A DNA stretch of 40,228 nucleotides from Novosphingopyxis sp038234155 (GTDB taxonomy: Bacteria; Pseudomonadota; Alphaproteobacteria; Sphingomonadales; Sphingomonadaceae). This document shows positions 6,740-14,862 of the stretch, in pieces. Location of the stretch: assembly GCA_038234155.1 (NCBI GenBank), contig JBBSUT010000005.1, positions 1-40,228 on the forward strand, written 5' to 3'. A program made the position numbers and the translations under genes. The notes under the pieces were generated by a model. That model saw only the letters and a program-made list of their open reading frames with translations, searched no databases and was not told the DNA's origin. How positions within the stretch are numbered: position 1 is the stretch's first letter; each line of letters begins with the position of its first letter.

Positions 6740-7921
6740 ATGGCCTGGCCAAAGCTGAAATGGGACAGCGAACCCACTGGTCCCTTGAAGGGGATCAAGG
6801 TGGTCGACATGTCCACCGTCGTGCTCGGCCCACTGGCCACGCTGCTTATGGCGGACATGGGCGCGGAGGTCATCAAGATCGAAAACCGGGTGGGCAATAC
6901 GCCGGGCGACATGATGCGCTACGCCGGCTGGTCGCCGACCGGAGACCTCGGCCCCATCTTTTCCGCGCTCAACCGCAACAAGAAGGGCCTGGAGCTCAAC
7001 GTCAAGGATGAGGATGGCAAGCGCATCCTGACCGAACTGATCGCCAGCGCGGATGTGTTTTTCCACAATGTGCGCATGGCCGGGATGGCGCGGCTTGGGT
7101 TCGACTATGAAGCGGTCAAGAAGATCAACCCTCGCATCGTTTACGTCCATGCCGCCGGCTTTGGCGAAGGCGGACCGCATGAACACCGCCAGGCCTATGA
7201 CGATCTTATCCAGGGCGCGTCGGGCTTTTCGGCGCTGTTCGAACAGCGCGACGGCGGGCGGCCGGTCTATGCGCCGTCGCTGATCGTGGACAAGACCATC
7301 GGCATCTTCGCCAGCAACGCAGCGCTCGCCGCCCTGCTCCACCGTGAACGGACCGGCGAGGGGCAGTTCGTGCAGGTGCCGATGTTCGAAACCTTCACCT
7401 GGTTCCACATGGTCGAGAATCTCTACGGCGCGACCTTTGACGAGGGCGACGGCAAGCTTGGCTACACCCGCAGCGCCAATCCGCGCCGGCGCCCCTATCC
7501 CACCAGGGACGGGTTCATTGGCATCGTTCCCTATTCAGACAAGCAGTGGACCCGCTTCTTCGAATTGGGGGAGCGGCCTGGCATTTTCGACGATCCGCGC
7601 TTTTCCACCTATCAGGCGCGCACCGAAAACACCGCCGAACTCTATGCGCTGATCGAGGAAGTGGCGGCGTCCAAGACCACCGACGAATGGATGCAACTGC
7701 TCGATGACAACCACATACCCGCCATGCGCTACAACCGCATGGAAGAGGTGTTGACCGAAGAACATCTGAAAGCGGTGGATTTCTTCCAGCACCGCGAAGG
7801 CGCCCATATGGGCGGCTATCGCTCGATGCGGCATCCGGTCGCCTTTTCCGCCAGTCCGGCCAGCACTTATGCCGATCCACCCCGGCTCGGCGAGCATGAC
7901 GACGAGATCAAGCGCCGCTAG
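6740..7921 (+). CDS. Class III (CaiB/BaiF family) CoA-transferase, possibly glutarate-specific
   Basis: Family III transferases move CoA between carboxylic acids through an aspartyl-CoA intermediate. The 393-residue protein opens with GPLKGIKVVDMSTVVLGPLATLLMADMGAEVIKIE, the usual N-terminal signature. It carries the catalytic-aspartate region RQAYDDLIQGASG near residues 152-162, and later YAPSLIVDKTIGIFASNAALAALLHRERTGEGQFVQVPM, also typical. The gene starts one base after gcdH and has no clear ribosome binding site of its own, which points to translational coupling. That context suggests it activates glutarate (as SUGCT does in animals), but the substrate cannot be read from sequence. It converges on the crotonase gene at 7964. 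Confidence 0.88.
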   Translation: MAWPKLKWDSEPTGPLKGIKVVDMSTVVLGPLATLLMADMGAEVIKIENRVGNTPGDMMRYAGWSPTGDLGPIFSALNRNKKGLELNVKDEDGKRILTELIASADVFFHNVRMAGMARLGFDYEAVKKINPRIVYVHAAGFGEGGPHEHRQAYDDLIQGASGFSALFEQRDGGRPVYAPSLIVDKTIGIFASNAALAALLHRERTGEGQFVQVPMFETFTWFHMVENLYGATFDEGDGKLGYTRSANPRRRPYPTRDGFIGIVPYSDKQWTRFFELGERPGIFDDPRFSTYQARTENTAELYALIEEVAASKTTDEWMQLLDDNHIPAMRYNRMEEVLTEEHLKAVDFFQHREGAHMGGYRSMRHPVAFSASPASTYADPPRLGEHDDEIKRR

Positions 7922-7939
7922 CCGTGGCACGGCAGATAC

Positions 7940-7965
7940 GAAAGCCGCCAGCCGCGGCGGGCTTC
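7940..7965. terminator. Convergent-gene hairpin
   Basis: GAAAGCCGCC (7940-7949) and GGCGGGCTTC (7956-7965) pair with two small bulges around a six-base loop. It lies between the CoA-transferase stop and the crotonase stop and could serve both strands. There is no T-run. Confidence 0.4.
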
Positions 7966-8839
7966 AGCGATACTCCTCCTTCTCCCACCACGGATAGAAG
8001 TCCGGCATGTCCCGCGATACGCGGTCCTGATAGTCCGGTGCGCGTTTTTCCAGAAAGCTGGCCACGCCCTCTTTCGCATCGGCCGAGCGCGACCGGCGGT
8101 ACACGCCGCGGCTGTCGATCCGGTGCGCAGCCATGGGGTGGTTCTCGCCCGCCATGCGCCACAGCATCTGCCGGGTGAGCGCAACCGATACCGGCGCACT
8201 GTTATCGGCGATCTCGCGGGCCAGCGCGTAAGCTGCAGGAAGGAGCTCGTTCGGCTTCTTGACCGCCAGCACCAGACCGGCTGTCTGCGCCTCGGCCGCA
8301 TCGAAAATTCGCCCGGTCATGCACCATTCCAGTGCGCACTGCATGCCGACCAGACGCGGCAGAAACCAGCTCGACGCCGCCTCGGGCACGATGCCGCGCC
8401 GCGCGAAAACGAAGCCAAAGCGCGCCGTCTCGCTCGCCAGCCGCACATCCATCGCCAGGGTCATGGTGGCACCGATGCCCACGGCAGCACCGTTGATCGC
8501 GGCGATTACGGGTTTGGTCATCTCGAACAGGCGAAGCGTCAGCCGCCCGCCGCTGTCGCGCACGCGCTCGTCGGATAGCTCGGCCACCTCGTCATCCGAA
8601 GTGAACGGCCCGCCGCCGCCGCCAGGCGTCAGATCCGCGCCCGCGCAAAACGCCCTGCCTTCTCCGGTGACAACCACCGCCCGCACATCGTCGTCCGCGT
8701 CTGCCGCATCGAGCGCCTGAACAATTTCAGCCATCATGACCGGCGTGAAGGCGTTCATTTTCTCCGGCCGGTCGAGCGTGATTGCGGCAACACGGTCCTC
8801 GACGGCGTAACGGATTTGCGTAAAGCCGTGGTTGGTCAT
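7964..8839 (-). CDS. Enoyl-CoA hydratase/isomerase family protein (crotonase)
   Basis: Crotonases hydrate or isomerise unsaturated acyl-CoAs in fatty acid and amino acid degradation. The 291-residue protein has the family core: ITLDRPEKMNAFTPVMM, then VVVTGEGRAFCAGADLTPG, whose backbone forms the first half of the oxyanion hole. KPVIAAINGAAVGIGATMTLAMDVRLAS supplies the second half, and FARRGIVPEAASSWFLPRLVG holds the catalytic-glutamate position. The ATG at 8839 is used because upstream codons read into the neighbouring gene and have no homology-like sequence. The stop of the upstream short-chain dehydrogenase is at 8847, only seven bases away, so the two are in one operon. Substrate is unknown. 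Confidence 0.9.
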   Translation of the reverse strand: MTNHGFTQIRYAVEDRVAAITLDRPEKMNAFTPVMMAEIVQALDAADADDDVRAVVVTGEGRAFCAGADLTPGGGGGPFTSDDEVAELSDERVRDSGGRLTLRLFEMTKPVIAAINGAAVGIGATMTLAMDVRLASETARFGFVFARRGIVPEAASSWFLPRLVGMQCALEWCMTGRIFDAAEAQTAGLVLAVKKPNELLPAAYALAREIADNSAPVSVALTRQMLWRMAGENHPMAAHRIDSRGVYRRSRSADAKEGVASFLEKRAPDYQDRVSRDMPDFYPWWEKEEYR

Positions 8840-8846
8840 GAACGCG

Positions 8847-9629
8847 TCAGCGCGGGGCCATGCGGATGCCGCCGTCGAGCCGGACGTCCTCGCCGTTGAA
8901 ATAACCATTTTCAATCATCGTCAGCGCCAGATGCGCATATTCATCGGGCACCCCGAGACGCTTGGGAAACGGCACCGAGGCGGCCAGCGCGTCTTTCACA
9001 TTCTGCGGCGCAGCCTGCAGCAGGGGCGTATCGAAAATGCCGGGCAGGATCGTGTTTATGCGGATCGCCTCGCTCATCAGGTCGCGCGCGATCGGCAGCG
9101 TCATGCCAACCACACCGCCTTTGGACGCCGAATAGGCGGCCTGGCCAATCTGGCCGTCCTCGGCTGCCACGCTGGCGGTGTTGACGATCGCGCCGCGGTC
9201 GCCGTCTTCCAGCGGATCGAGCGTCAACATACCCGCCGCCGACTTGGTTATGCAGCGGAAGGTGCCGACCAGATTGATCTGGACCACCCACTCGAACGCG
9301 CTGGTCGGATATTGCTTGATCTCGCCGGTTTCCTTGTCACGCTTGACCGTCTTGATGGCGTTGCCCACGCCCGCGCAGTTCACCAGCACCCGCTCCTGGC
9401 CGTGGGCTTCGCGCGCCTTGACGAACCCGGCGTCCACATCCTCGTCGCTGGTGACGTTCACCTTGCAGAACACGCCGCCGATTTCACTGGCCACCGCTTC
9501 GCCCTTCTCCACATTCATGTCGAATATGGCGACTTTGGCGCCCTTGGAGGCGAGCAGGCGCGCCGTGGCGGCGCCGAGGCCGGAGGCTCCGCCGGTGACG
9601 ACGGCTGCGATTTGGTCATTGATGATCAT
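8847..9629 (-). CDS. Short-chain dehydrogenase, probable 3-hydroxyacyl-CoA dehydrogenase (HSD17B10-like)
   Basis: The likely role is NAD-dependent oxidation of 3-hydroxyacyl-CoA. The 260-residue protein has the Rossmann glycine motif VVTGGASGLGAATARLL at about residues 9-25 and the NCAGVG motif near 89. The catalytic set is NTASVAAEDGQIGQAAYSASKGG (Ser, Tyr and Lys), and the protein ends GEDVRLDGGIRMAPR. An insertion after NCAGVG (KRDKETGEIKQYPTSAFEWVVQINL) is typical of the type II hydroxyacyl-CoA dehydrogenases. The ATG at 9629 has AGGAGAG seven to eight bases upstream, so the longer frame to 9725 is rejected. It lies between thiolase and crotonase genes in one direction, giving a nearly complete beta-oxidation set. 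Confidence 0.88.
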   Translation of the reverse strand: MIINDQIAAVVTGGASGLGAATARLLASKGAKVAIFDMNVEKGEAVASEIGGVFCKVNVTSDEDVDAGFVKAREAHGQERVLVNCAGVGNAIKTVKRDKETGEIKQYPTSAFEWVVQINLVGTFRCITKSAAGMLTLDPLEDGDRGAIVNTASVAAEDGQIGQAAYSASKGGVVGMTLPIARDLMSEAIRINTILPGIFDTPLLQAAPQNVKDALAASVPFPKRLGVPDEYAHLALTMIENGYFNGEDVRLDGGIRMAPR

Positions 9630-9673
9630 GTGGGTTCTCTCCTGATAATGCAGCGAAGGCGTTGTAGTCTGGC

Positions 9674-10846
9674 TCAGCCCAGCCGCTCGATGATGGTGAC
9701 ATTGGCCTGGCCGCCGCCTTCGCACATCGTCTGCAAGCCGTAGCGGCCGCCGGTTTGCTCCAGCGCGTTCAGCAGCGTGGCCATCAGCTTGGTGCCGCTG
9801 GCACCCAGTGGATGGCCGAGCGCGATGGCACCGCCGTGAATGTTGAGCTTGTCCGCATCCGCGCCCAGATGCTTGAGCCAGGCCAGCGGCACCGGCGCAA
9901 ACGCCTCGTTCACTTCATACAGATCGATATCGCCGATCGCCATGCCGGCGCGCTCCAGCGCCCGCTCGGTCGCGAACAGCGGCTCTTCCAGCATGATGAC
10001 CGGATCGCCCGCGGTGATGGTGAGATTATGGATACGGGCACGCGGCGTCAGGCCGTGCGTCTTCAGTGCGCGCTCGGAAACGATGAGCACGGCGGACGAT
10101 CCGTCGCAGATCTGGCTGGCGTTTGCCGCCGAGATCATGCCGCCGTCCTGCAGCGTCTTGACCGACTGGATACCTTCCAGCGTGGCGCCGAAGCGGATGC
10201 CCTCGTCAACATCGTGACATATCTCGCCGTCCGCCGTCTCCAGTTCGATGCCCACGATCTCGCGGTCGAACTTGCCCGCCTTGGACGCTTGCGCAGCCTT
10301 TTCGTGACTGTGCAGCGCAAACCGATCGAGATCGTCCTTGGTGAAGCCATGTTTCTTGGCGATCATCTCGGCGCCCATGAACTGGCTGAACATGACCTTG
10401 GGATAGCCCTCCTCCAGCCGCGGGCTTTTGTAATTGCCCATGCCCTCTTTCATATAGAGCGAGGCGGTGGAGCCCATCGGCACGCGCGTCATCGATTCGA
10501 TGCCGTTGGCGATCACCACGTCCTGCGTGCCGCTCATCACCGCCTGCGCGGCGAACTGCACCGACTGCTGGGAGCTGCCGCATTGCCGATCGATGGTGAC
10601 CGAAGGCACGCTTTCGGGCAGCCGCGATGCCAGCACCGCGTTGCGGCCGATATGCACCGCCTGCTCGCCGCCCTGCATCACGCAGCCGGTGATCACATCC
10701 TCGATCGCCTTGGGATCGATGCCCGTGCGCGCCACCAACTGGTCCAGCACATGCGCGCCGAGATCGACCGGGTGCACACCTGCAAGCTTGCCTCCGCGCT
10801 TGCCGCCAGCGGTTCGGATGGCGTCGACGATATAGGCTTCGGGCAT
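9674..10846 (-). CDS. Acetyl-CoA acetyltransferase (thiolase)
   Basis: Thiolases cleave 3-oxoacyl-CoA with CoA, or condense two acetyl-CoA. The 390-residue protein carries the nucleophile Cys89 in SVTIDRQCGSSQQS. The NIHGGAIALGHPLGASG motif holds the catalytic histidine, and MCEGGGQANVTIIERLG at the C-terminus holds the second cysteine. Length and motifs are those of degradative bacterial thiolases. The ATG at 10846 has AGGAG about ten bases upstream; an in-frame ATG at 10885 lacks one. It is the first gene of a minus-strand operon with the short-chain dehydrogenase and crotonase downstream. A perfect TTGACG/CGTCAA palindrome at 10898-10913 lies over its likely -35 region. Confidence 0.92.
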   Translation of the reverse strand: MPEAYIVDAIRTAGGKRGGKLAGVHPVDLGAHVLDQLVARTGIDPKAIEDVITGCVMQGGEQAVHIGRNAVLASRLPESVPSVTIDRQCGSSQQSVQFAAQAVMSGTQDVVIANGIESMTRVPMGSTASLYMKEGMGNYKSPRLEEGYPKVMFSQFMGAEMIAKKHGFTKDDLDRFALHSHEKAAQASKAGKFDREIVGIELETADGEICHDVDEGIRFGATLEGIQSVKTLQDGGMISAANASQICDGSSAVLIVSERALKTHGLTPRARIHNLTITAGDPVIMLEEPLFATERALERAGMAIGDIDLYEVNEAFAPVPLAWLKHLGADADKLNIHGGAIALGHPLGASGTKLMATLLNALEQTGGRYGLQTMCEGGGQANVTIIERLG

Positions 10847-10897
10847 GTGAGCTCTCCTGAGTGGCTTGTTCGTTCTTATGTGCAACCTATCTGGCGC

Positions 10898-10913
10898 TTG
10901 ACGTGCGCGTCAA
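10898..10913. promoter_or_regulatory. Palindromic operator overlapping the thiolase operon promoter
   Basis: TTGACGTGCGCGTCAA has perfect six-base arms around four central bases and sits 52 bases upstream of the thiolase ATG. Read on the minus strand, its first half (TTGACG) can itself serve as a -35, with a weak -10 (GATAGG-like) 16-17 bases later. Palindromes of this general shape are bound by TetR- or MerR-type regulators of acyl-CoA catabolism. Which regulator binds here is not known. Confidence 0.45.
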
Positions 10914-10993
10914 CCGGCAATGCGCCCGGTAGACGGGCCAATGAGACGAACAAGCGCGGCGCTCGCTTGCGCCGAGCGCCGTTCGGATACGGA

Positions 10994-12538
10994 TCAGATG
11001 ATGCGCCCATCGCTCTTGCCCCAATATTCGTCGCGCAGCAGACGCTTGTAGAGCTTGCCGGTGGCGTGACGTGGCAGCGCCTCACGAAAATCGATCTGAC
11101 GGGGCAGTTTGGCGCCGGAAAGCTGGCCGCGCAGATAGGCGGACAGCCGCGCTCTCAGGGCGTCTTCCCCCGCGCCGGGATCGAGCGGCTGGACCACCGC
11201 CACCACCCGCTCGCCCAGATCGTCGTCCGGCGCGCCGATCACCGCCGCGTCCGCCACCTCCTCGTGCGCGATCAGCAGGTTCTCGATCTCCTGCGGATAG
11301 ACGTTGACCCCGCCCGATATGATCATGAAGCTCTTGCGGTCGGTCAGGTAGAGATACCCCTCTTCATCGACCCAGCCGACATCGCCGATGGTCGCCCACC
11401 CTTGGGGACTGCGCGATTCCGCCGTCTTTGCCGGATCGTTATGATAGGTGAACAGCGTCTCGTTCTCGAAATAGACGGTGCCCTCGGTGCGCGGCGGCAC
11501 TTCCTTGCCCGCCTCGTCGCAAATATGCAGGATGCCGAGCAGCGGGCGGCCCACCGATCCTTTGTGCGCCAGCCATTGCTGGCTGTCGATAAAGGTGAAG
11601 CCGTGTCCCTCGGTCCCGGCGTAATATTCCTTCAGTACCGGCCCCCACCAGTCGATCATCGCCTGTTTGATCGGCACCGGGCAGGGCGCCGCAGCGTGCA
11701 CGGCGCATGCCACCGACGAAACATCGTAAGCCGCGCGCACCGCCTCGGGCAGCTTGAGCATGCGCACGAAATGCGTCGGCACCCATTGGCCGGCATTGGC
11801 GCGATATTTCTGGATCAGGTGCAGCGCCTCCTCTGGATCGAATTTGGCCATGCAGATCACCGTGCCGCCAAGCCGGTGGACCGCCATGCACCAGCGCAGC
11901 GGCGCGGCGTGGTAAAGCGGAGCCGGCGACATATACACGCTCTGCGAGCCGAAGCCGAAGGCGGCTTGCGCCAGTTGCGTCAGCGATCCGGGGTCCAGAA
12001 TGTCGCTATTTTCCGGCAGCTGCAGCCGGATGCCCTTGGGCTTTCCGGTTGTGCCGGAAGAGTAAAGCATGTCGGTGCCCGCCCGTTCGTCGGCAATTGG
12101 CGTGTCCGGCTGCCCGGCCAGGGCTTGGTCCAGATCATGCCATCCGCCGCGCGCCGCGCCCACCAGATAGCGCGCAACATCCGGCCGATCCGCCGCGATC
12201 CGGTCCAGCGCCGCATCGCCGATATATTCGCTCGCGATCAGCAGCCTGGCGCCGCTGTCTTCCAGAATATAGGCGATTTCGGGCGCGGTCAGGCGGCTGG
12301 AGATGCTCACCGCGATCAAGCCCGATCGCTGCGCGCCCCAGATCACGTCGAAATAGCGCGCCCGGTTGTCCATGCAGATCGCCACGGTGTCGCCGATCGC
12401 CAGGCCCGCACCGCGCAGGAAGTGTGCCACGCGGTTGCTGTTGGCCTCCAGCGCGGCATAGCTAATGGTTTCGCCGCCCGGCTCTATGATCAGCGCCGGT
12501 TTATCGGGCACGCTTTTCGCGTGGATCGACGGGTGCAT
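10994..12538 (-). CDS. AMP-dependent acyl-CoA synthetase/ligase
   Basis: The enzyme activates a carboxylic acid with ATP to an acyl-adenylate and transfers it to CoA. The 514-residue protein shows the adenylate-forming motifs: the P-loop YSSGTTGKPKG near residues 159-169, YYAGTEGHGFTF in the middle, and GYLYLTDRKSFMIISGGVNVYPQEIEN near 390-415. GKLYKRLLRDEYW at the end carries the invariant lysine. The ATG at 12538 is chosen because AGGAGAG lies six bases upstream; the frame stays open to 12736, but that extension is low-complexity and runs through a tandem repeat. The gene is upstream of the thiolase operon on the same strand, with a 147-base gap that holds the separate operator, so it may be transcribed on its own. 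The acid it uses cannot be told. Confidence 0.9.
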   Translation of the reverse strand: MHPSIHAKSVPDKPALIIEPGGETISYAALEANSNRVAHFLRGAGLAIGDTVAICMDNRARYFDVIWGAQRSGLIAVSISSRLTAPEIAYILEDSGARLLIASEYIGDAALDRIAADRPDVARYLVGAARGGWHDLDQALAGQPDTPIADERAGTDMLYSSGTTGKPKGIRLQLPENSDILDPGSLTQLAQAAFGFGSQSVYMSPAPLYHAAPLRWCMAVHRLGGTVICMAKFDPEEALHLIQKYRANAGQWVPTHFVRMLKLPEAVRAAYDVSSVACAVHAAAPCPVPIKQAMIDWWGPVLKEYYAGTEGHGFTFIDSQQWLAHKGSVGRPLLGILHICDEAGKEVPPRTEGTVYFENETLFTYHNDPAKTAESRSPQGWATIGDVGWVDEEGYLYLTDRKSFMIISGGVNVYPQEIENLLIAHEEVADAAVIGAPDDDLGERVVAVVQPLDPGAGEDALRARLSAYLRGQLSGAKLPRQIDFREALPRHATGKLYKRLLRDEYWGKSDGRII

Positions 12539-12632
12539 CGGCGCTCTCCTGAAAACTCTCGCAGCCCGTTCAAGCGGACCGATCTGGGCCAAGAGTGTCG
12601 AAGCGCGCCGCGCGTTGCAAGCGGCATCCGCG

Positions 12633-12692
12633 ATTTCAGCATGGGTTATTTCAGCGGGGGTAATTCGAGACTGGGCTATTTCGGGCTTGCCA
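12633..12692. repeat. Degenerate 15-bp tandem repeat, four units
   Basis: Four adjacent 15-base units run without gaps: ATTTCAGCATGGGTT (12633-12647), ATTTCAGCGGGGGTA (12648-12662), ATTCGAGACTGGGCT (12663-12677) and ATTTCGGGCTTGCCA (12678-12692). The first two share 12 of 15 bases; the last two are weaker. They lie in the gap between the acyl-CoA synthetase start and tRNA-Ala, 95-155 bases upstream of the synthetase ATG. Confidence 0.55.
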
Positions 12693-12758
12693 TGCCGGGA
12701 CGGGGCGGAGTAGGGGCGTCGCTCCCAACGGGACATAGCCGCTTCGATCGCGGCGCAC

Positions 12759-12834
12759 GGGGCCTTAGCTCAGCTGGGAGAGCGCCTGCATGGCATGCAG
12801 GAGGTCAGCGGTTCGATCCCGCTAGGCTCCACCA
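12759..12834 (+). tRNA. tRNA-Ala (anticodon GGC)
   Basis: The sequence folds as a full cloverleaf. The acceptor GGGGCCT pairs with AGGCTCC (one G-T), and the D-arm has the usual AGCTCAGCTGGGAGAGC. The anticodon stem CCTGC/GCAGG closes loop ATGGCAT, so the anticodon is GGC, reading GCC and GCU. The T-arm is AGCGG TTCGATC CCGCT. CCA is encoded at 12832-12834. Confidence 0.96.
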
Positions 12835-12843
12835 GTTTCTTTC

Positions 12844-12858
12844 GGGAACCGGTTTCCC
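12844..12858 (+). terminator. Possible small terminator after tRNA-Ala
   Basis: GGGAA and TTCCC form a five-base stem around CCGGT ten bases after the tRNA, followed by a T-containing but not T-rich stretch. It is a weak candidate. Confidence 0.3.
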
Positions 12859-12879
12859 CTGTTTGCTATTCCCTGTCGC

Positions 12880-12923
12880 AGCGCCACGCGTGGCATATTG
12901 GAAGTCCGCGGTGCGATCCCGCT
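12880..12923 (+). pseudogene. Decayed partial copy of tRNA-Ala (3' two-thirds)
   Basis: From the end of the D-arm to the end of the T-arm this stretch aligns with the tRNA-Ala 100 bases upstream. About 35 of 43 bases match with one inserted base, including AGCGCC, TGGCAT, GCGGT and CGATCCCGCT. The anticodon stem no longer pairs, the T-loop TTC has become TGC, and no matching 5' half or acceptor stem is found. It is therefore a relic rather than a working tRNA. Confidence 0.6.
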
Positions 12924-12960
12924 CTTCCTATCCTGCACCGCGCAGCTGGATCGTTGCATG

Positions 12961-12996
12961 AAAAAAAGGCGCCGAACCCTGAAGTCCGGCGCCTTT
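12961..12996 (-). terminator. Intrinsic terminator of the FYDLN-type gene
   Basis: On the minus strand AAAGGCGCCG and CGGCGCCTTT form a perfect ten-base stem around a 12-base loop, followed by an unbroken T-run through position 12961. It lies 33 bases beyond the stop of the gene at 13030 and is a textbook Rho-independent terminator. Confidence 0.85.
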
Positions 12997-13029
12997 CAAA
13001 AATTTCCGCGAGCAATAACAGCCGCAGGA

Positions 13030-13353
13030 TTATTCGTCCTTGTTGTCGTCGTCGTCGTTGGACTTGTTGACGCCCAGATCGTCGCCATCGCCAAGGTCTA
13101 CGTCGCTATCCGGCGTGTCGTCCGAATCGACCTCATCGACGTCAATGTCGAGATCGTCATCGGCCTCTTCGGGCTTGTCCTTTTTCTTGTCCTTTTCCTC
13201 ATAGGGAATTGGCTGCTTCGATTTCAGGACGGGCTCCGGCTCCCATTTTTCACCGCACTCAATGCACTCGATCGGATCGTCCTTGCCCAAATCGTAGAAG
13301 CGCGTGCCGCAGTTCGGGCAGGTGCGTTTATGTCCCCATTCGGCTTTGGCCAT
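13030..13353 (-). CDS. FYDLN acid domain protein (TIGR02300 type) with zinc ribbon and acidic tail
   Basis: This small protein of unknown function is common in alphaproteobacteria. The first 45 of its 107 residues hold a likely zinc ribbon: CPNCGTRFYDLGKDDPIECIECGEKWEPE, with two Cys-x2-Cys pairs around the FYDL motif that names the family. A short linker (YEEKDKKKDKPEEA) leads to an extremely acidic tail of Asp-rich repeats, probably disordered. The ATG at 13353 has GAAAGAGAG upstream; the frame is open to 13398 but the extra residues do not fit the family start. It is transcribed alone towards a strong terminator and is divergent from aroA. No reaction or partner can be inferred. Confidence 0.88.
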   Translation of the reverse strand: MAKAEWGHKRTCPNCGTRFYDLGKDDPIECIECGEKWEPEPVLKSKQPIPYEEKDKKKDKPEEADDDLDIDVDEVDSDDTPDSDVDLGDGDDLGVNKSNDDDDNKDE

Positions 13354-13533
13354 GTGGCTCTCTTTCCTTCGGTAACGTGATGGATGGCCGCGCGGCATTG
13401 CGGCGGCTTGAAAAATCTAAGTGGCGCGCGCGCTCTTAAATGACAAGGGCGCTTTGGCAACCCCCCTCGCGCACCGCGCACCTTGTCCGCGCATCGTTGA
13501 CAGCCGCTGCCGCACACGCGAAGCAGTGACGCG

Positions 13534-14862
13534 ATGACCACCGCTTCCACCACTTTCGCCCCGTCCGGCCCGCTGGTCGGCACCATCTCGGTGCCCGGCG
13601 ACAAGAGCATCTCGCACCGCGCGCTGATGCTGAGCGCTCTGGCCGTGGGAGCCAGCCGGATCGAAGGACTGCTCGAGGGTGAGGATGTGCTCGCCACCGC
13701 CGCCGCCATGCGGGCGATGGGGGCGGACATCGTGCGCGGAGACAATCTTGTGTGGACCGTCCACGGCGTGGGCGTGGGCGGATTGATGCAACCGGCAGGC
13801 GCGCTCGACATGGGCAACAGCGGCACATCGACGCGGCTGTTGATGGGGCTGGTGGCGAGCCACGCCCTCACCTGCACCTTTACCGGCGATGCCTCGCTGA
13901 GCCACCGGCCGATGGGCCGCGTGATCGATCCGCTCAGCCTGATGGGCGCTGACATTACCGCCTCGCCCGGCGGCACGCTGCCCGCCATGGTGCGCGGGAT
14001 CGTACCCGCCATCCCGATCGCCTATCGCCTGCCGGTCGCATCCGCGCAGGTGAAATCGGCGGTACTGCTGGCCGGGCTGAATACCCCCGGCATCACCCGC
14101 GTGATCGAACCGGTGGCCACGCGTGACCATAGCGAGCGCATGCTGCGCGGTTTTGGCGCGGACATTTCGGTGGAAGTGGACGCGGACGGCGCGCGCGTTA
14201 TCGCGATCACCGGCGAAACCGATCTCAGGCCGCAGGACATCGTCGTGCCGGGCGATCCGTCATCGGCGGCCTTCTTCATCGTCGCGGCGCTGATTGTGCC
14301 GGGATCGGATGTGACCATCACCGGCGTGGGCCTCAACCCCACCCGCGCGGGCCTGATCGGCGTGCTGCAGTCGATGGGCGGCGATATCGCTCTTCTGAAC
14401 ACGCGCGAGGTTGGCGGCGAACCGGTCGCCGATCTGCGCGTGCGGCACAGTGCGCTCACCGGCATCGACGTGCCTCCGAATATGGCGCCGAGCATGATCG
14501 ACGAGTTTCCCGTCCTGTTCGTGGCCGCAGCCTTTGCCGAGGGGCGCACGCATACCAGCGGGCTGGACGAGCTGCGCGTCAAGGAATCGGATCGGCTGGC
14601 GGTTATGGCGGCCGGGCTCGCCATCATCGGCGCGCATGTCGAGGAGGCCGAGGACGGGCTCATCATCACGGGCACCGGCGGCGATATGCTGCGGGGGTCC
14701 GAGCATCCGGTCGCCAGCGCGCTCGATCACCGCATCGCGATGAGCTTTGCCGTGGCGGGACTGCACTGCCGGGACGGCGTGACCGTGGACGACACCCGCC
14801 CGATCGCCACCTCTTTCCCGGCATTTGAAGCGCTGCTGCGCCAGACCGGAGCCATCGCATGA
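13534..14862 (+). CDS. aroA: 3-phosphoshikimate 1-carboxyvinyltransferase (EPSP synthase)
   Basis: AroA joins shikimate 3-phosphate and phosphoenolpyruvate, the sixth step of the shikimate pathway to aromatic amino acids. The 442-residue protein has VPGDKSISHRALML at the N-terminus with the substrate-binding Lys24. LDMGNSGTSTRLLMGLVASH near residues 90-109 is the phosphoenolpyruvate loop, with NSGT-type wording closer to Gram-positive enzymes than to the E. coli NAGT type. Later come SAQVKSAVLLAGL, DEFPVLFVAAAFAEG and LRVKESDRLA. A TTGACA lies 31 bases upstream of the ATG but without a clear -10. The stop overlaps the start of the next gene (ATGA), and cmk follows after that, so aroA, the membrane protein and cmk form one translationally coupled operon leading to rpsA. 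Confidence 0.95.
   Translation: MTTASTTFAPSGPLVGTISVPGDKSISHRALMLSALAVGASRIEGLLEGEDVLATAAAMRAMGADIVRGDNLVWTVHGVGVGGLMQPAGALDMGNSGTSTRLLMGLVASHALTCTFTGDASLSHRPMGRVIDPLSLMGADITASPGGTLPAMVRGIVPAIPIAYRLPVASAQVKSAVLLAGLNTPGITRVIEPVATRDHSERMLRGFGADISVEVDADGARVIAITGETDLRPQDIVVPGDPSSAAFFIVAALIVPGSDVTITGVGLNPTRAGLIGVLQSMGGDIALLNTREVGGEPVADLRVRHSALTGIDVPPNMAPSMIDEFPVLFVAAAFAEGRTHTSGLDELRVKESDRLAVMAAGLAIIGAHVEEAEDGLIITGTGGDMLRGSEHPVASALDHRIAMSFAVAGLHCRDGVTVDDTRPIATSFPAFEALLRQTGAIA

Noticed and set aside
5485..6912. 475-codon minus-strand frame over gcdH
   Set aside because: It is antisense to glutaryl-CoA dehydrogenase, His/Ala-rich, and has no domain.
9755..12961. A 1068-codon open frame on the plus strand across the thiolase and acyl-CoA synthetase genes
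   Set aside because: It is antisense to two genes with full catalytic motifs, is rich in His/Arg/Asp as expected of a GC-rich shadow frame, shows no domain, and runs through the tRNA-Ala gene.
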